Assembly (NCBI GenBank): GCA_963969395.1 | Contig: OZ017800.1 | Location: 20,802,479-20,866,478, forward strand | Direction of reading: 5' to 3' | Length of the DNA stretch: 64,000 bases | Origin: Pseudoscleropodium purum | Lineage: Eukaryota; Streptophyta; Bryopsida; Hypnales; Brachytheciaceae | In this document: in pieces, positions 49,901 to 61,625 of the stretch | Position numbering within the stretch: position 1 is the stretch's first letter | Layout: each line of letters starts with the position of its first letter | Translations under genes and position numbers: made by a program | The notes under the pieces: model-generated | Seen by the model: only the letters and a program-made list of their open reading frames with translations | Told to the model about the DNA's origin: nothing | Database searches by the model: none

Positions 49901-52900
49901 AAAAAAAAAGTGAAAGCAAACTATATAGCATTTTTTTCCAAAAAAGGTCAATTGCATTGGCATTTTAGTAATATAGTGGTAATGGTGCCCAAAGAAGATG
50001 AAGTGGCATGCCACATCAACATATTTTAGTGCCATTTTAAAATTCTAACACCATTATAATAGACATCAGCTAAGATGTCCTTTGTCGCATGTAGATGTTT
50101 TTTGTGATGTCAATAGAGACATCCTTTGTGACCTTGAGATGTTTTTTGCAATGTCAACTAATACATCTTCTATAATGTCCACATGTTTTTTGTGAGACAA
50201 AATTGTATTTACAATAATATTTAGATTTGAAATTCTATTTTTAATAATAAAAAATTACCTTTTTAAATGTCCCATATAGTTTGTCTTCCCTCTTACCACC
50301 CCTTGCATAAGTAACTTGCCTTCTCATATCAAAAACTTGCAATAAGGCTTTTCAAGTCATTCAATATTATTGCCAATATAGTGTACAATGTATGGTGTAT
50401 AATGTATTGTATATGGCATACGTCTAAACTGACATCAAAATTGATGTCTCAAGAAACATCTGGAGGTCAAAATAGATGTTGGTAAGAACATTATTCAAAT
50501 TCTTATAGACGTTTGAGTTGATGTCACTAAAAACAATATGAAAATTTTCAAAAAACATGATGTCAATTACCACCTCAACTTTTGGACAAGTGAAAAAAAC
50601 CCTATGTGGCATTACATACTTGCATGGCGCTTATGTGGCTGCTACATGGTGCATTTTGAGCACCTTTTTAAATTATGTTTGTTGTGATGTTTTTCCAGAT
50701 TTCTTCCTGTTTTTACCATGTCAATCTTGACAGATTTTTTTAGACATGTGCTATACACATGCTTGATGTTTTAGAAAATATAAAGACATATTTTAGCACT
50801 TGTCAAAAAAAACACAAATTTTTTTTAGTGTCTTTTAATTCTTACAAAAATTCCTATTATAAATTGCATTTGAATTTTGACTCAACTTGTGATTTTTTTG
50901 GAATGATAGAAATTGATGAAAATTAATATGATCATATTGAGTTGTCTTTTCCTAATATTCAACTTTGGATCCTATCCATACAATTTTAAGCCCTAATATT
51001 GATAATCATGATCTTTGATCAAATAAGTTGTCTTCACTATAATTTGAAGATTTGGTCTTGATGTTACAACTTTGAAGTGCAAAAATTTAAGCACCATTTT
51101 AATATTCAAAACCTTTGAACCTTCTTTGCATCTTTAAGGTTCATAGAGAGACCAAAACATCAATTTAAAGAGGAAGATATCTCAATTTTGATTAGATTAA
51201 ATCTTATCAATTGTTGTCTTTCTCAAAGAATAATAAATTGGATTAAAATTCCAATGCAATTTGGAATAAGAATGGAAATTAAGAAGGTCAAATAATGGAT
51301 GATATTTCATAGCTTTAGGAATATTTCTAATCCATAGTTGCACCAATATAGCTTAATATGTTCACCAAAATATTAAAGACACTGTTTAGTTTCATACTTA
51401 GAGAATTAAAAAAGAGATAAGAAAAAATCACTTAAGGAAGTCTACCAAAAGCTAACATACTTTGCTTTATTTTTTATGTTTTGATATAGAAATTATAACT
51501 TATATATTGAGTTCCATTTTTATTAATAGCATCTAGGTTTATATTGTACAAAAATCCAACGTAATTTAAGATAGACAACATCATTCCAAATCTTTATGAT
51601 TTGATTTTTTAATATTTATTCGTCTCTCTATAATGCCAATGGTTTGTCCTCATTGAATTATCAATTTAATTGTGTATTTCCATTGTATTTTCTAAAAACA
51701 TGAAGACCAAAAGTTTTAAATTTGAATTTATACTATTTAAACAAACATTCAAAATTGACAAGGTATAAGTATTTAATAGGGTTCTTATACTTCATTTAAT
51801 GGTTTCCAAAAAGATAAGAAATTACTTGTTTACAGAATGCATATAATATTGAAATAGGATTCTTATAAATGACTAGCAAATGTCACCAAATTAAAGGATT
51901 TTGTAATTCTGGCCTCCTCAGTCAAATGCAATTTAAAAAAAATAGGCAAGACAATGGAATAATCTCTTAAGAAATTAGGCAAGAATTATAGGTATTATTA
52001 TTTTTCAAAGTTTCTAGTAAGGTACAATATTCAATGTAATATAGTCCACAATATCAATAGATGTGGTCTTCAATAGAACGTGGTCTACACTTTTATTATA
52101 TCATCCCAAATTTTGTGATTTTCATCCAACTTTAATTTGAATGTTCACACTAATCAAATCACATTCATCCATAATTTTTTCAAGTTGAATTAGCAAATCT
52201 TCTGCTATTCAAGCACAACTTGTGTAGTATTTGAATCATAGGACTCTTTCACTTATAAATTCTCATCTCTTAAAAAAAAATTGTTTGACTTTTGATTGGT
52301 GGAAATTTTTGGAATCTTGTGATTAAATTGACAAAAAAGATCTTTGAATTTTTCAACAAAAATGAAATCATCGCAGTCATTTTGAAGGGTGATTGAAGAT
52401 GAATAATTTGCATTTAAAATCAATGCTCTATTATGAGATCAATTTTGAAAGTGTTGTGGGAATGACTCAAGCAATTCTCTATGCAAGCTTGGTGTTGGCA
52501 TTATACTCTGTTTGGGGGGTGAGCTAGTTTTGTGCTTGCTTGCTTGCAATTTATGTAGTGTGAGATAGAATAAAAAAGATGAAGATGTCTAATATTGCAT
52601 TTGATTTATCTCTTCATATTTGTTGTGCAAGCTAGTCACTTGTATGTATATAGTGTATTGTAACTCCCAATATTCTAATAATCTTTTGACATTCTAATAA
52701 TCTCCTAATACTCTAATAATAATCAAACAAACATTCTAAAGTTTATTCTTTAAATTTTCAATACTTGCCATCAAATTCTTGAATTATAATCAATTTTTGA
52801 ATTGGATGTTTTTACATTCTATAAGTTGCAAACTATATGATTATTGATTTTTTTTTTTTGAAAGTCAACTTTATATAGTTAATATATTTTCTTAATTTGC

Positions 52901-53618
52901 AAAGAAACTAAAAAGAAGATATTTCTGTCAAACCAAGGAAATATCAATTAATGATACCTTGATTATGTAATTTTTTAAATATTTGTAGTAATCTCATTAA
53001 TTTGTATTTTTCAGTTTTTTTGTATTAAGCCTTGACCCTTAAACAACCACAAATTCAAATTTTAAAAATGATTGAATGTAAACATACTTCAATTTCACAA
53101 AATCTTTATATTTTTATCTATGTAAATATATATAGATTCTTTTGTTATTTTTTTTACATTTGTAAGGGATAGATTTTAAAAACTATTTTTTGCAAATATC
53201 CTATTAATAGTTCAAAAGATATAGGTATAATTGACTTCAAAAACTAACTTTAATTTCTTAGTGCAAAACAACTTAAATAAATAAGTAAAATTAAAATAAA
53301 AGTCTTAAAAAATCTCCATAATTAGAAATTAACATTTTGAACCTAAAAAAAACCTTATGAAAGTTGTAAATATTCAATTTCCAAAGAAATCAACTTTAGA
53401 AAGAATTTTTAGTTTTTTAGGATAGTAGTTGATTGAGTTGTATGAATTTGACCAATGGATCATATTTCACAACTTTTCTTTGAAAGTAATTAAATTCACA
53501 TTATTTCAAATTGAATTTTATAATACATCTTCACGTGTTTGAAAAATTTGGACTTCCCTTGTCTTTAAAGGGTTAAAGCCTAGTTTCAAAATAGAGACAT
53601 ACCTTTTCATTATTCATT
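43949..53618. other. AT-rich repeat graveyard, no gene seen
   Basis: Nearly 10 kb at about 28% GC. The only compositional break is 44800-45950, which is richer in GATC-type words and has a basic 61-codon frame (45672-45857) without recognisable homology. Three degenerate 44-bp units built on (A/C)ATGTTTTTTG and GACATC lie at 50060-50200. Blocks related to the inverted-repeat family (GAAAGCTTCAATTCATT and similar) occur near 47760. No transposase, reverse transcriptase or tRNA was recognised. Confidence 0.5.
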
Positions 53619-53756
53619 CACTAGAAGAAACCTGTATTGTTTTGGATTTTTTTGTGTCTAAGTTGACAAATTTTTCTAGACATTCAAATGTAACACAACT
53701 TGTTACATTGAATGTCTAGAAAAATCCGTCAATTTAGACACGGGTTTCTTTTAGTG
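53619..53756. mobile_element. CACTA-type MITE 1 (138 bp, TSD ATT)
   Basis: Ends CACTAGAAGAAACC and GGGTTTCTTTTAGTG, flanked on both sides by ATT, the 3-bp target duplication expected of CACTA elements. The inner arms (TGTCTA-rich, TTTTTCTAGACATTC) are nearly perfect inverted copies, so the whole element folds back. Confidence 0.8.
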
Positions 53757-54284
53757 ATTGATAATAATAGTAATTTTTTCAAAACATCAATGACACTTAA
53801 TAATTATTTTATCCTTTTTTCTTTTCATCAATATATTAACTAGTCCATGATCATTCTTGAAGGGTATCCAAATTAAATGATTACCAATTGAGTAAAGTCA
53901 GCTTTCAAATTTTATTTTTATAAAACCCAGAGAGCTTCCACAAACTATTAAAAGTTTATTATTTAAATAAGTGAAATAAAGTGAAACAAGATCCATGATT
54001 TAATTCATAAAATGAAGGTATAATCACTTGTAATGTGTGCATTTCATTTAATTTTTGTGGTGTTCCATGGTTTGCATCAAGAATGTGGTTCAAATTTAAT
54101 CATGCATTGATTGTTTGTACCTTGGTTCACTACCAAGCAATAGGGTTTTGGAGGTCTTATATATAGAACTGAAGTTGAATGAAAGAATTCTGTGCATTGC
54201 AAGCAATAACATAATGGTTGCAAAGATTGAATTTTCTACTTGGTTTGAGGTTATTGGAGATCCAAGAGGCCAAAAGCAACCATT

Positions 54285-54482
54285 CTTTATAAAAAGAAAT
54301 TGCGCTTTAGGTGACAGATTTTAGGTGACATCTATTGGAACAATCCATATTTTTATGTTAACAACAATGTCTACCATAACATCTTAATTTTATGGCAAAC
54401 ACTTTTGTTGACAAAAAAACATGAATTGTTACATTGCATATCACTTAAAATTCATCACTTAAAACATGAGTTTCTTATAGTG
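54285..54482. mobile_element. CACTA-type MITE 2 (198 bp, TSD ATT)
   Basis: Right end ATGAGTTTCTTATAGTG and flanking ATT on both sides. The left end has decayed to CTTTATAAAAAGAAAT. The interior, including TTAGGTGACA, TATTTTTATGT and TTACATTGCATATCAC, matches element 3 over nearly its whole length. Confidence 0.75.
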
Positions 54483-55276
54483 ATTATGTTATTAGGACCT
54501 CTGATGACACTTTTTTTTTCCCATTGACATTTTTGAGTTAAGTACTTTGTTTCCTTACTTGGCTTGCACCTTTTGAGCATTGAGTTTCTATTCTTGTCTG
54601 GCCAATATCATAGTATTGAGGATGTTTTTGTTGACTTCCAATACTTCAATATTAGGTTTATTAAATTGCTAATTTTGTAGTCTAAAGTGTAATTGCCATC
54701 TCAAAATTTAGGCTTTGCCAAACACAATATAATTCTAATTTGATAAAAAATAAAAATAAAAATAAAATGAGCCATAGAGCTTGTTTCTAGTCAAAATTCA
54801 TACAAACAATTTACTAACCAAACATTCAATTTGTTTGACATTGACATCCTAATTTGTGAGCCTTGCTTATTGGTTATCTGTAGGTACATTGCTTATAATT
54901 TAGTTGCTTACAACTTTCACAAATGTAGGTGCTAGAAGATTGCTTTGGAGCTTAACCTTCGCAATCACTAATTAATGAGATTACAAACATAATTGATTCC
55001 ATCTACCACATCTGGTCTTTTATTTATATATAATACAGAAAATAGAAAGTTATCATCTCTTTTTTCAATCTAGGGGACTTCACCATAGATGTGCAAATGC
55101 ACCCCTAATATTAACTAATTATATAATCTAGTCACTAGTTGGAGTAATTGCATAGAATACATAGATATCTACAATCTGGTTTTCCAACATGCATGAGTGG
55201 CAAATTGGAATATGCCAGTAGTGTAGGAGCTGTTGGTGGAGGAGTTAGTATATTGTCACAAAACTCAATACAATTC

Positions 55277-55472
55277 CACTATAAGAAACTCATATTTTAA
55301 GTGATGAATTTTAGGTTATATACAATGTAACAACCCATATTTTTATGTCAACAATAATGTCCGCCATAACATCAAGATTTTATGGCGGACAATCTTGTTG
55401 ACATATAAACATGGATTGTTACATTGGATGTCACCTAAAATCCACCACCTAAAACGCGGGTTTCTTAAAGTG
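55277..55472. mobile_element. CACTA-type MITE 3 (196 bp, TSD TTC)
   Basis: Ends CACTATAAGAAACTC and GCGGGTTTCTTAAAGTG with TTC directly flanking both ends. The internal inverted blocks (AATGTAACAACCCAT with ATGGATTGTTACATT; GTCCGCCATAACATC with GATTTTATGGCGGAC) make it a long foldback. Same family as element 2. Confidence 0.85.
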
Positions 55473-55677
55473 TTCCTATTAATTTCATACTACTAGAGGG
55501 GACAAAGTTTCTAGTTGAAACAATTTTGGTGAATGTTGTCGTAGAGTGGAGTACTTTAGTTGGGAGATAAATGGCAAGGTCAAGCTGCATGTTGGTGGGA
55601 CAAAATTCTTGTGCTTTTGTGGTGGTGATGGCCATGATTATGGTGAGTATGGCATATAGGCAACTATAATAGTGCAA
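55465..55677 (-). CDS. Signal-peptide-like small ORF, possibly a gene fragment
   Basis: Seventy codons beginning MHYYSCLYAILTIIMA, a hydrophobic stretch that ends in TTTKAQ, then FCPTNMQLDL. This looks like a secretion signal with a cleavage site, followed by a short Cys-containing tail. The frame ends inside the right end of the adjacent CACTA MITE. Nothing downstream or upstream completes a known secreted family. It may be chance. Confidence 0.15.
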   Translation of the reverse strand: MHYYSCLYAILTIIMAITTTKAQEFCPTNMQLDLAIYLPTKVLHSTTTFTKIVSTRNFVPSSSMKLIGTL

Positions 55678-58600
55678 CTTGAAGACACTAATGCCATGCT
55701 TGAAAATTGTAAAGGGTCCTTACCCTCCTCAATTGGACCAATCTTGATATGGAATAGTCATGAACTACAACCCCGCTTGCATGTGCAGCGAGTTTGTGGA
55801 CTCCAAAGATTATTCGCTAAGCTACATAAAAAATGTGTTCACCATTCACAAGGCATGTATCCGCTACCAATGCTTAGTAGCTACCAATGCAAAAGTAAGC
55901 ATATATATTACTATGTCATAAATAGTTTATCCCCAACTTCCCATCCATTGTCATTTATTACACCTATGGAAAATCAATCATGTCTTATTACTACTCTCAG
56001 TGTTAAAATTTTGTCAAAAAATCTATTGCAATATAACACACTTTTGTAGTAAGGTAGATTTCAACCAAAAGGTCCACCTAACTTAATTAATTAGAAATGG
56101 TCGTAGATGACCTGTTCTATTTTGAATGGTATGACTCCCTAGGTGGAACAAGTTATAGGCATTATATTCTTTACTCCGGCTTGATAGTCTTTTTAATTCA
56201 ATTGATTTAACTTCCTTGACTTCATTCATTTGAGTTTATTTATTTTTATTTAATCATTCTTATAGATTTAGTTACTCACTTTAAAGATTTTTGAATGGTA
56301 AATGTTGTGGTAGAATATACTATTGAGTAGCTTCCACACAAGGGTGCGGAGAATGTACAAGAATATTCTACTTGTAGAGATTTTAGGTAGCAACTTATAG
56401 TATTTTTATTTGTGGCCAATAAGTTGAAATTTGGAAAAAATGAGTATATTACCTACTTTAAAGATATTAGAATTCAAAGCATATTAAAAATAATGTTGAT
56501 GTAGATTTTGAAGCGTTTGACTCTTTTTATTGGGAGCATTGGTAGTTGGGAATATGTCGACTAATGTTCAAAACTATAGTGTTTCAATGTATCATGCACC
56601 ACTTGAATGAATGAAGGCACATTCTTTTGTAAAAAATTGTCAACTGTGTCCATGTTTGACACCTTTGTATTGGATTTTCTACTTTTGTCATGGAAATCCT
56701 CTAGCATATTTAGCTTGTAAGAAAAGTCTATAGTTAGGTTGTTGGAATATGGTATACAACCGTTCTTTTCTTTACTCTAATTTCTAGTTTAATATTAAGG
56801 TAATTTGTATGACAAAGTGTATTGATATATAGTGCTTCTCAATCTTTGTATTTGTAATTTTACAATAGAAATGAAAAACAAATATGGAAAATAAAGAGAG
56901 CAATTAAGATTTGCATCTTTGGATATAATGCTTCCAAGGTCTCTTCACCAATACTTTTTTTTTTCATTTTTGATGAAGTGTCAAAGTGTCAATATAAAAT
57001 GTTATAGTGGTGCCCCAAATTTCAACATTCATCTACATATTGGATACAAAATATCACATTAGCATATAATACATATCCCTATTTCTATTTTCATCCACAA
57101 TCTATCAATTCTATCCACAATTAATTTTTAATTTGAGTTTTTTTGGGAAAGATTTCACATATTTTCACCATTTTTTAGCCAAATTAATTTTCTTTGTGTG
57201 CAATTTGACACTATTTTGCACACACACACCCTCCAAGCGTGACTCTTTAATATATAGAATAGTAGAATTAAATTGCCTTAACAATTAGGTTGCCTTATTC
57301 CAAGAAAGATACTTTACAATTAAACAAATATGCTCTTTTAAATGGGTGGTTTATGCACCTCCTACCTTACCTCTTAAATTTGTTATCAATACAAATTAAA
57401 TAGTTTTGCGTCTCATACCAATTGGCATGTCAATAACTTGGAAAGAAAAGATCCAAAGATGTTAAGGTTCTAGAGGTTGAGGATAAGTACCAATTACAAC
57501 TGAATTGTTTCATCCTCAACTTGTGGATATTTGCTAACTCTTCAAAATGAATTGCCTTTACAAAAACAACAAATCTGCAAGGTTTTTAGATTCAATGGGT
57601 TAGGGGCACTAGACATGTCCATTGGCTTAACAAATCAGATGAAATGAATAGATGGTCAAACTTGCTTTGGATTTTTAGGGCTTAGAATTTTACAAAGTAA
57701 AAAATAAAATATTGTAATTTATTTTTATTGAGTGATATGGCATGGGGCCTAATGCATGGCATTCTATGATGGAATAGGGACATAGTAAAGGTGGTAATTT
57801 GAGATTTGGACAAAAAAAGTGGGGATGTGGATGTATTGGTATAAGTGGAAATGTAATTAGTATAGGTGCAGATGTAGACAGGTGGTACTGTATGCATATA
57901 AACCAAGGTGCAAAGGATGTGATAAGGTGCAAACACAAAGAATTCAAGGTGCAAATGATGGGCATTAACTTTGTAATTTAGAGGACTCCATCAATGGAGT
58001 GGGGAGGCTTGTCAAAACATAGGTGGGGATGTAACAAATAGGTAATGGTTGCTTCCATGCTAATGCATCCATGCCAATTAATGTCTATGCCCCACTTCAA
58101 TGTGTCAGAACTCCAACCGCTTGCACCTCGATTGTTTATGCCTTGCCACTATAAATTCATGCCTAACCTTTTGATATTAATCCCTTTAAGTGATCCTTTA
58201 ATTCTTGCATTCAAATTTGAGCTTCAAGCTGGGGTTCATTACTTTAAAAGGGTCAAGAATTGCATCATCCCACATTCTATAAATTTCCAATGCTTTAACT
58301 CTTCTTCTACAATAAATACAGGCATTAGAATTTTTGAAGGCATTGAAAGCTTGTAGATTCCCAAGCCCTAAAAATGCTAGAAATGCAACTAGCAATGCAA
58401 TCTGATGTGGCTAAGATTGTGCCATGTCATTGTTTTTTTAAATTCAAATTTTTTTTGAATTTTAAAAATTAATTAATTTTTAAATTTTTTTTTGTTCTAC
58501 CAGCTACCCATTCCCTTTGCTGCAAGGAAACAACAAAGGGGATGTGCCTAAAATGGACTCTTACTACCCTCAAATCTCCTCTAGTGGATAATTTCAAGAA

Positions 58601-61240
58601 GCACTTGCTAATTTTGTTGCATTTTTGCAATACCCATGCTAATTTTTTTGGAGTACTTAAAACTAAAAAAAATTTAAACAATTTTAAAAGTATGGCCAAC
58701 ATATATACCTTTAAAATGAAGATATAGCTATTGAAAGAAAAGCTTAGAATTTTTTTTTAAGTAGAAGAACTAGAATAGTGCTAAATCTTAAGAAAATAGA
58801 TATTTTGATGTTTTAATTTGTAAAAAATACAAAAAAAATAATAAGATATATAAAATGTGCTATTTGTAACAATTATATGGAGATTCATAACCATCTACTA
58901 AAAGAACCACCAAAATTATATTTTATACGCTTTAAAATGCAAACAAAAGAAGCTCCTTTTGTAAACTTTCATACAATACACAATTCATTATTCTTAGAGT
59001 TTTTTTAAACAATAGTTGCTAATCTACTAAAAAATGAGCCTCTTCAAATTTCAGCTTCAAATTTATTTTTGTTGGTATTGAAAATAGAATTGGGGGCTAT
59101 TTTTGGATAGTAAAACATTTTTGAAAGATGGAAAAAATTAGCCAAGGTGTATGATATTCATGAGTATCTTATCTTTGAATCTTGAATCATTTGGAGCCAT
59201 AATGCAAAAGTTACAACCAAAAAACAAATCAGCACATAAATTGTGACAAAAAATAGTACAAGTGTCTTGTAGTCACCTACAATTATATTGCTTATTAACT
59301 AATATTTGTATAAAGCACTTCAATTGGTCATTTGAATATTTGCATTTCATAGGATTTTGCATAACAACAATATTTTATTTCAATATATACTTTGGTTTAC
59401 TTTTGTGTTTACCTACAACTATACAAGGGTTTGCTATTTAAAATGCATGGTTGAATTGAACATTGGTATTACAATGTTGCATAGGATTTACAACAATTAC
59501 ATTATAATTTTTTTTAAACTAACTTTAGGTGTTTTGTATCTAAATGTAATTATGCAAGTTTTCTCAGTCTATTTATATTGGTGAATTCAATGTTCGAGGT
59601 GGATAGTATTTATAATTGGCAATCCCCTTATGGGGGGACTATCCTTTTGCAATCAAATGGCCATGGACATAGACATAAGGGTGCCAAATTCCCTTGGAAG
59701 AGGTTTTCTAGTAGATTTGGATTTGAGGTGGATAAGGTGAACTGGGATGGGTATGGACACCTAGGGAAGGATGGGGCACTAATGCTACAATATGAACATA
59801 GACTTTAGGAGAGCTTGACTTTCTATGGGCTTTACACAATCATACAAGTTGCTACAAGATTTTTTTCCTTGAAGTCAAAAAAGATTGATTTTTATTGTTG
59901 GTAGCTAAAATTTGTACAAATTTAAGCTTTTTGTATGAAACAAAAGTTTTTTTAACATTCTATCTATATTAAGCCAAGGGCTAAAATTTAAAATATTAGC
60001 CTTGTAGTGCGTGGTTACAAAATTATTGCATGAATAAATTGGTAGTAAGAATAAGAGGAAATTTTTACCACTACATTCAAGTAAGTTCTCTAATGCAATT
60101 AATTACAATGACACATTTAAATTTAGATATTAATATGAAACTCCTAAAAGATTTGCATATATATTGCAAATCATATTTAAAAGAACAAAAATCAAATGGA
60201 AAATTACAAAATTTTGTGTAATTTTTGACACATAGACTCATAGAGTTTGTAATTGCAATAATCATTTTTTTTTCAAAATTTTGAAACTAGGTAGAATCCA
60301 AATTTTTCAAGCTTCATTTTTCAAAATTTTGATATATATTCAAAATGGATATATTTTTCAAGTTAAGTTGAGGTTGATTAAGACACTTCTAATTTTTGAG
60401 TTTGTAGATCTTTAGAGGGTAAATAGTGTAGTAATTATCAACATTCTTGTTTTAGAAGCAAATGTAGGCTTTTGAAATTTTATGAATTAAAAGCTCTTCA
60501 TCCCCTCCAAGTGCACTACTCTCTTGGTCATTGATTTATGTATTTGTCTATTTTTATTTTTAACATGCAATTATGTACCTGTGATGGGCTTCCAAAAGGC
60601 AATGTAGGCTAGTTACAATATGATTATTGGATGGATTATAATATAGAATCTGTCTTATAGTTTTTCTAAAATATACATGTATTTTCATTTCAGCTCAAAA
60701 TTAATAGTACATGATATCTAAGAGTTTAGCTTATTATAATTTAATAAAAAAAAAGAAGATAAATATATGAATTTGAAGGTAATAAATGAGCAAAGAACAA
60801 TTTATTAAATTTTTTACAAAATAATGAATTTGATATTTATAAATCACCCTAAGCATTGTATGATTATGCAAAATTAAATTTAAACATTGAAGATAACCAT
60901 TAATTCTCAATTTTATAGTATTTTAGCTTTTGTGTTGTACAAAGTGTTGCTATATAGTATTTAAAAATAAATTGAATAGAAACATTAATTGTAGGAGATG
61001 TTTTTACAAGTCTTTTTTTCTTTCAATTTCTCAATGGGATAAGTTTGTTGTTTTTTAAACATTTAAGAATGCTAAAGACCAAAAGTGTTCAATGGGTAGC
61101 TTCACTTGTACATTGTAGAAACAAAGAATACACCTACTGATCCAATAATCCAAGCATTTTGGTAACTACCTTAGTCACAGGGACAACATACTTCCAAAGT
61201 TAACCCTTAAAGACCGTGAAAATCATCACCCTTTTGCTAC
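55678..61240. other. AT-rich intergenic, no gene seen
   Basis: Contains the third copy of dispersed repeat family C (58300-58600) and otherwise unassigned AT-rich sequence. Frames such as 59578-59808 (76 codons) and 55672-56049 (125 codons) have no recognisable domain. Confidence 0.45.
58300..58600 (+). repeat. Dispersed repeat family C, copy 2
   Basis: Same orientation and block order as 36270-36560, including GTGGCTAAGATTGTGCCATG and CCATTCCCTTTGCTGCAAGG. The two copies are 22 kb apart and strongly diverged in the AT tract. Confidence 0.55.
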
Positions 61241-61625
61241 AGTGTGAATACACCTTCCGTCACTCTTCTCCAAGAGCTCGCGGCTTTTGAAAAATGGTAC
61301 TCACCGTGGTGCGTTGTTAGGGTTTGCAATCTGATAATCTCCATCGCCTTGTTGTGTCTCAATGTTTGCATGCGCTCACGAGTAATTTGTGGACGCATTT
61401 TTTGTCCCCTGGCGCTCGATCAGATGCATTCCTATCCAATTTTGAGACTCATGCAACGATTCAAGATTTAAATCTCCCTGTTGGTCCAATTTTCTTGCAC
61501 TCTCGAAGCGTTACGTGCAACCGAGATTCATTGTGAGGCCGTGGTTCTTTCAAAATTATAGACATGGAAAGGTGTGGCGATGCGGTGTAATACTTTGCAA
61601 AGAGAGGAGGTTTGATTTGTTGAGC

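Noticed and set aside
57682..57965. Two overlapping ~90-codon minus-strand frames
   Set aside because: Pro/Ile/His low-complexity translations in AT-rich DNA with no domain or splice context.
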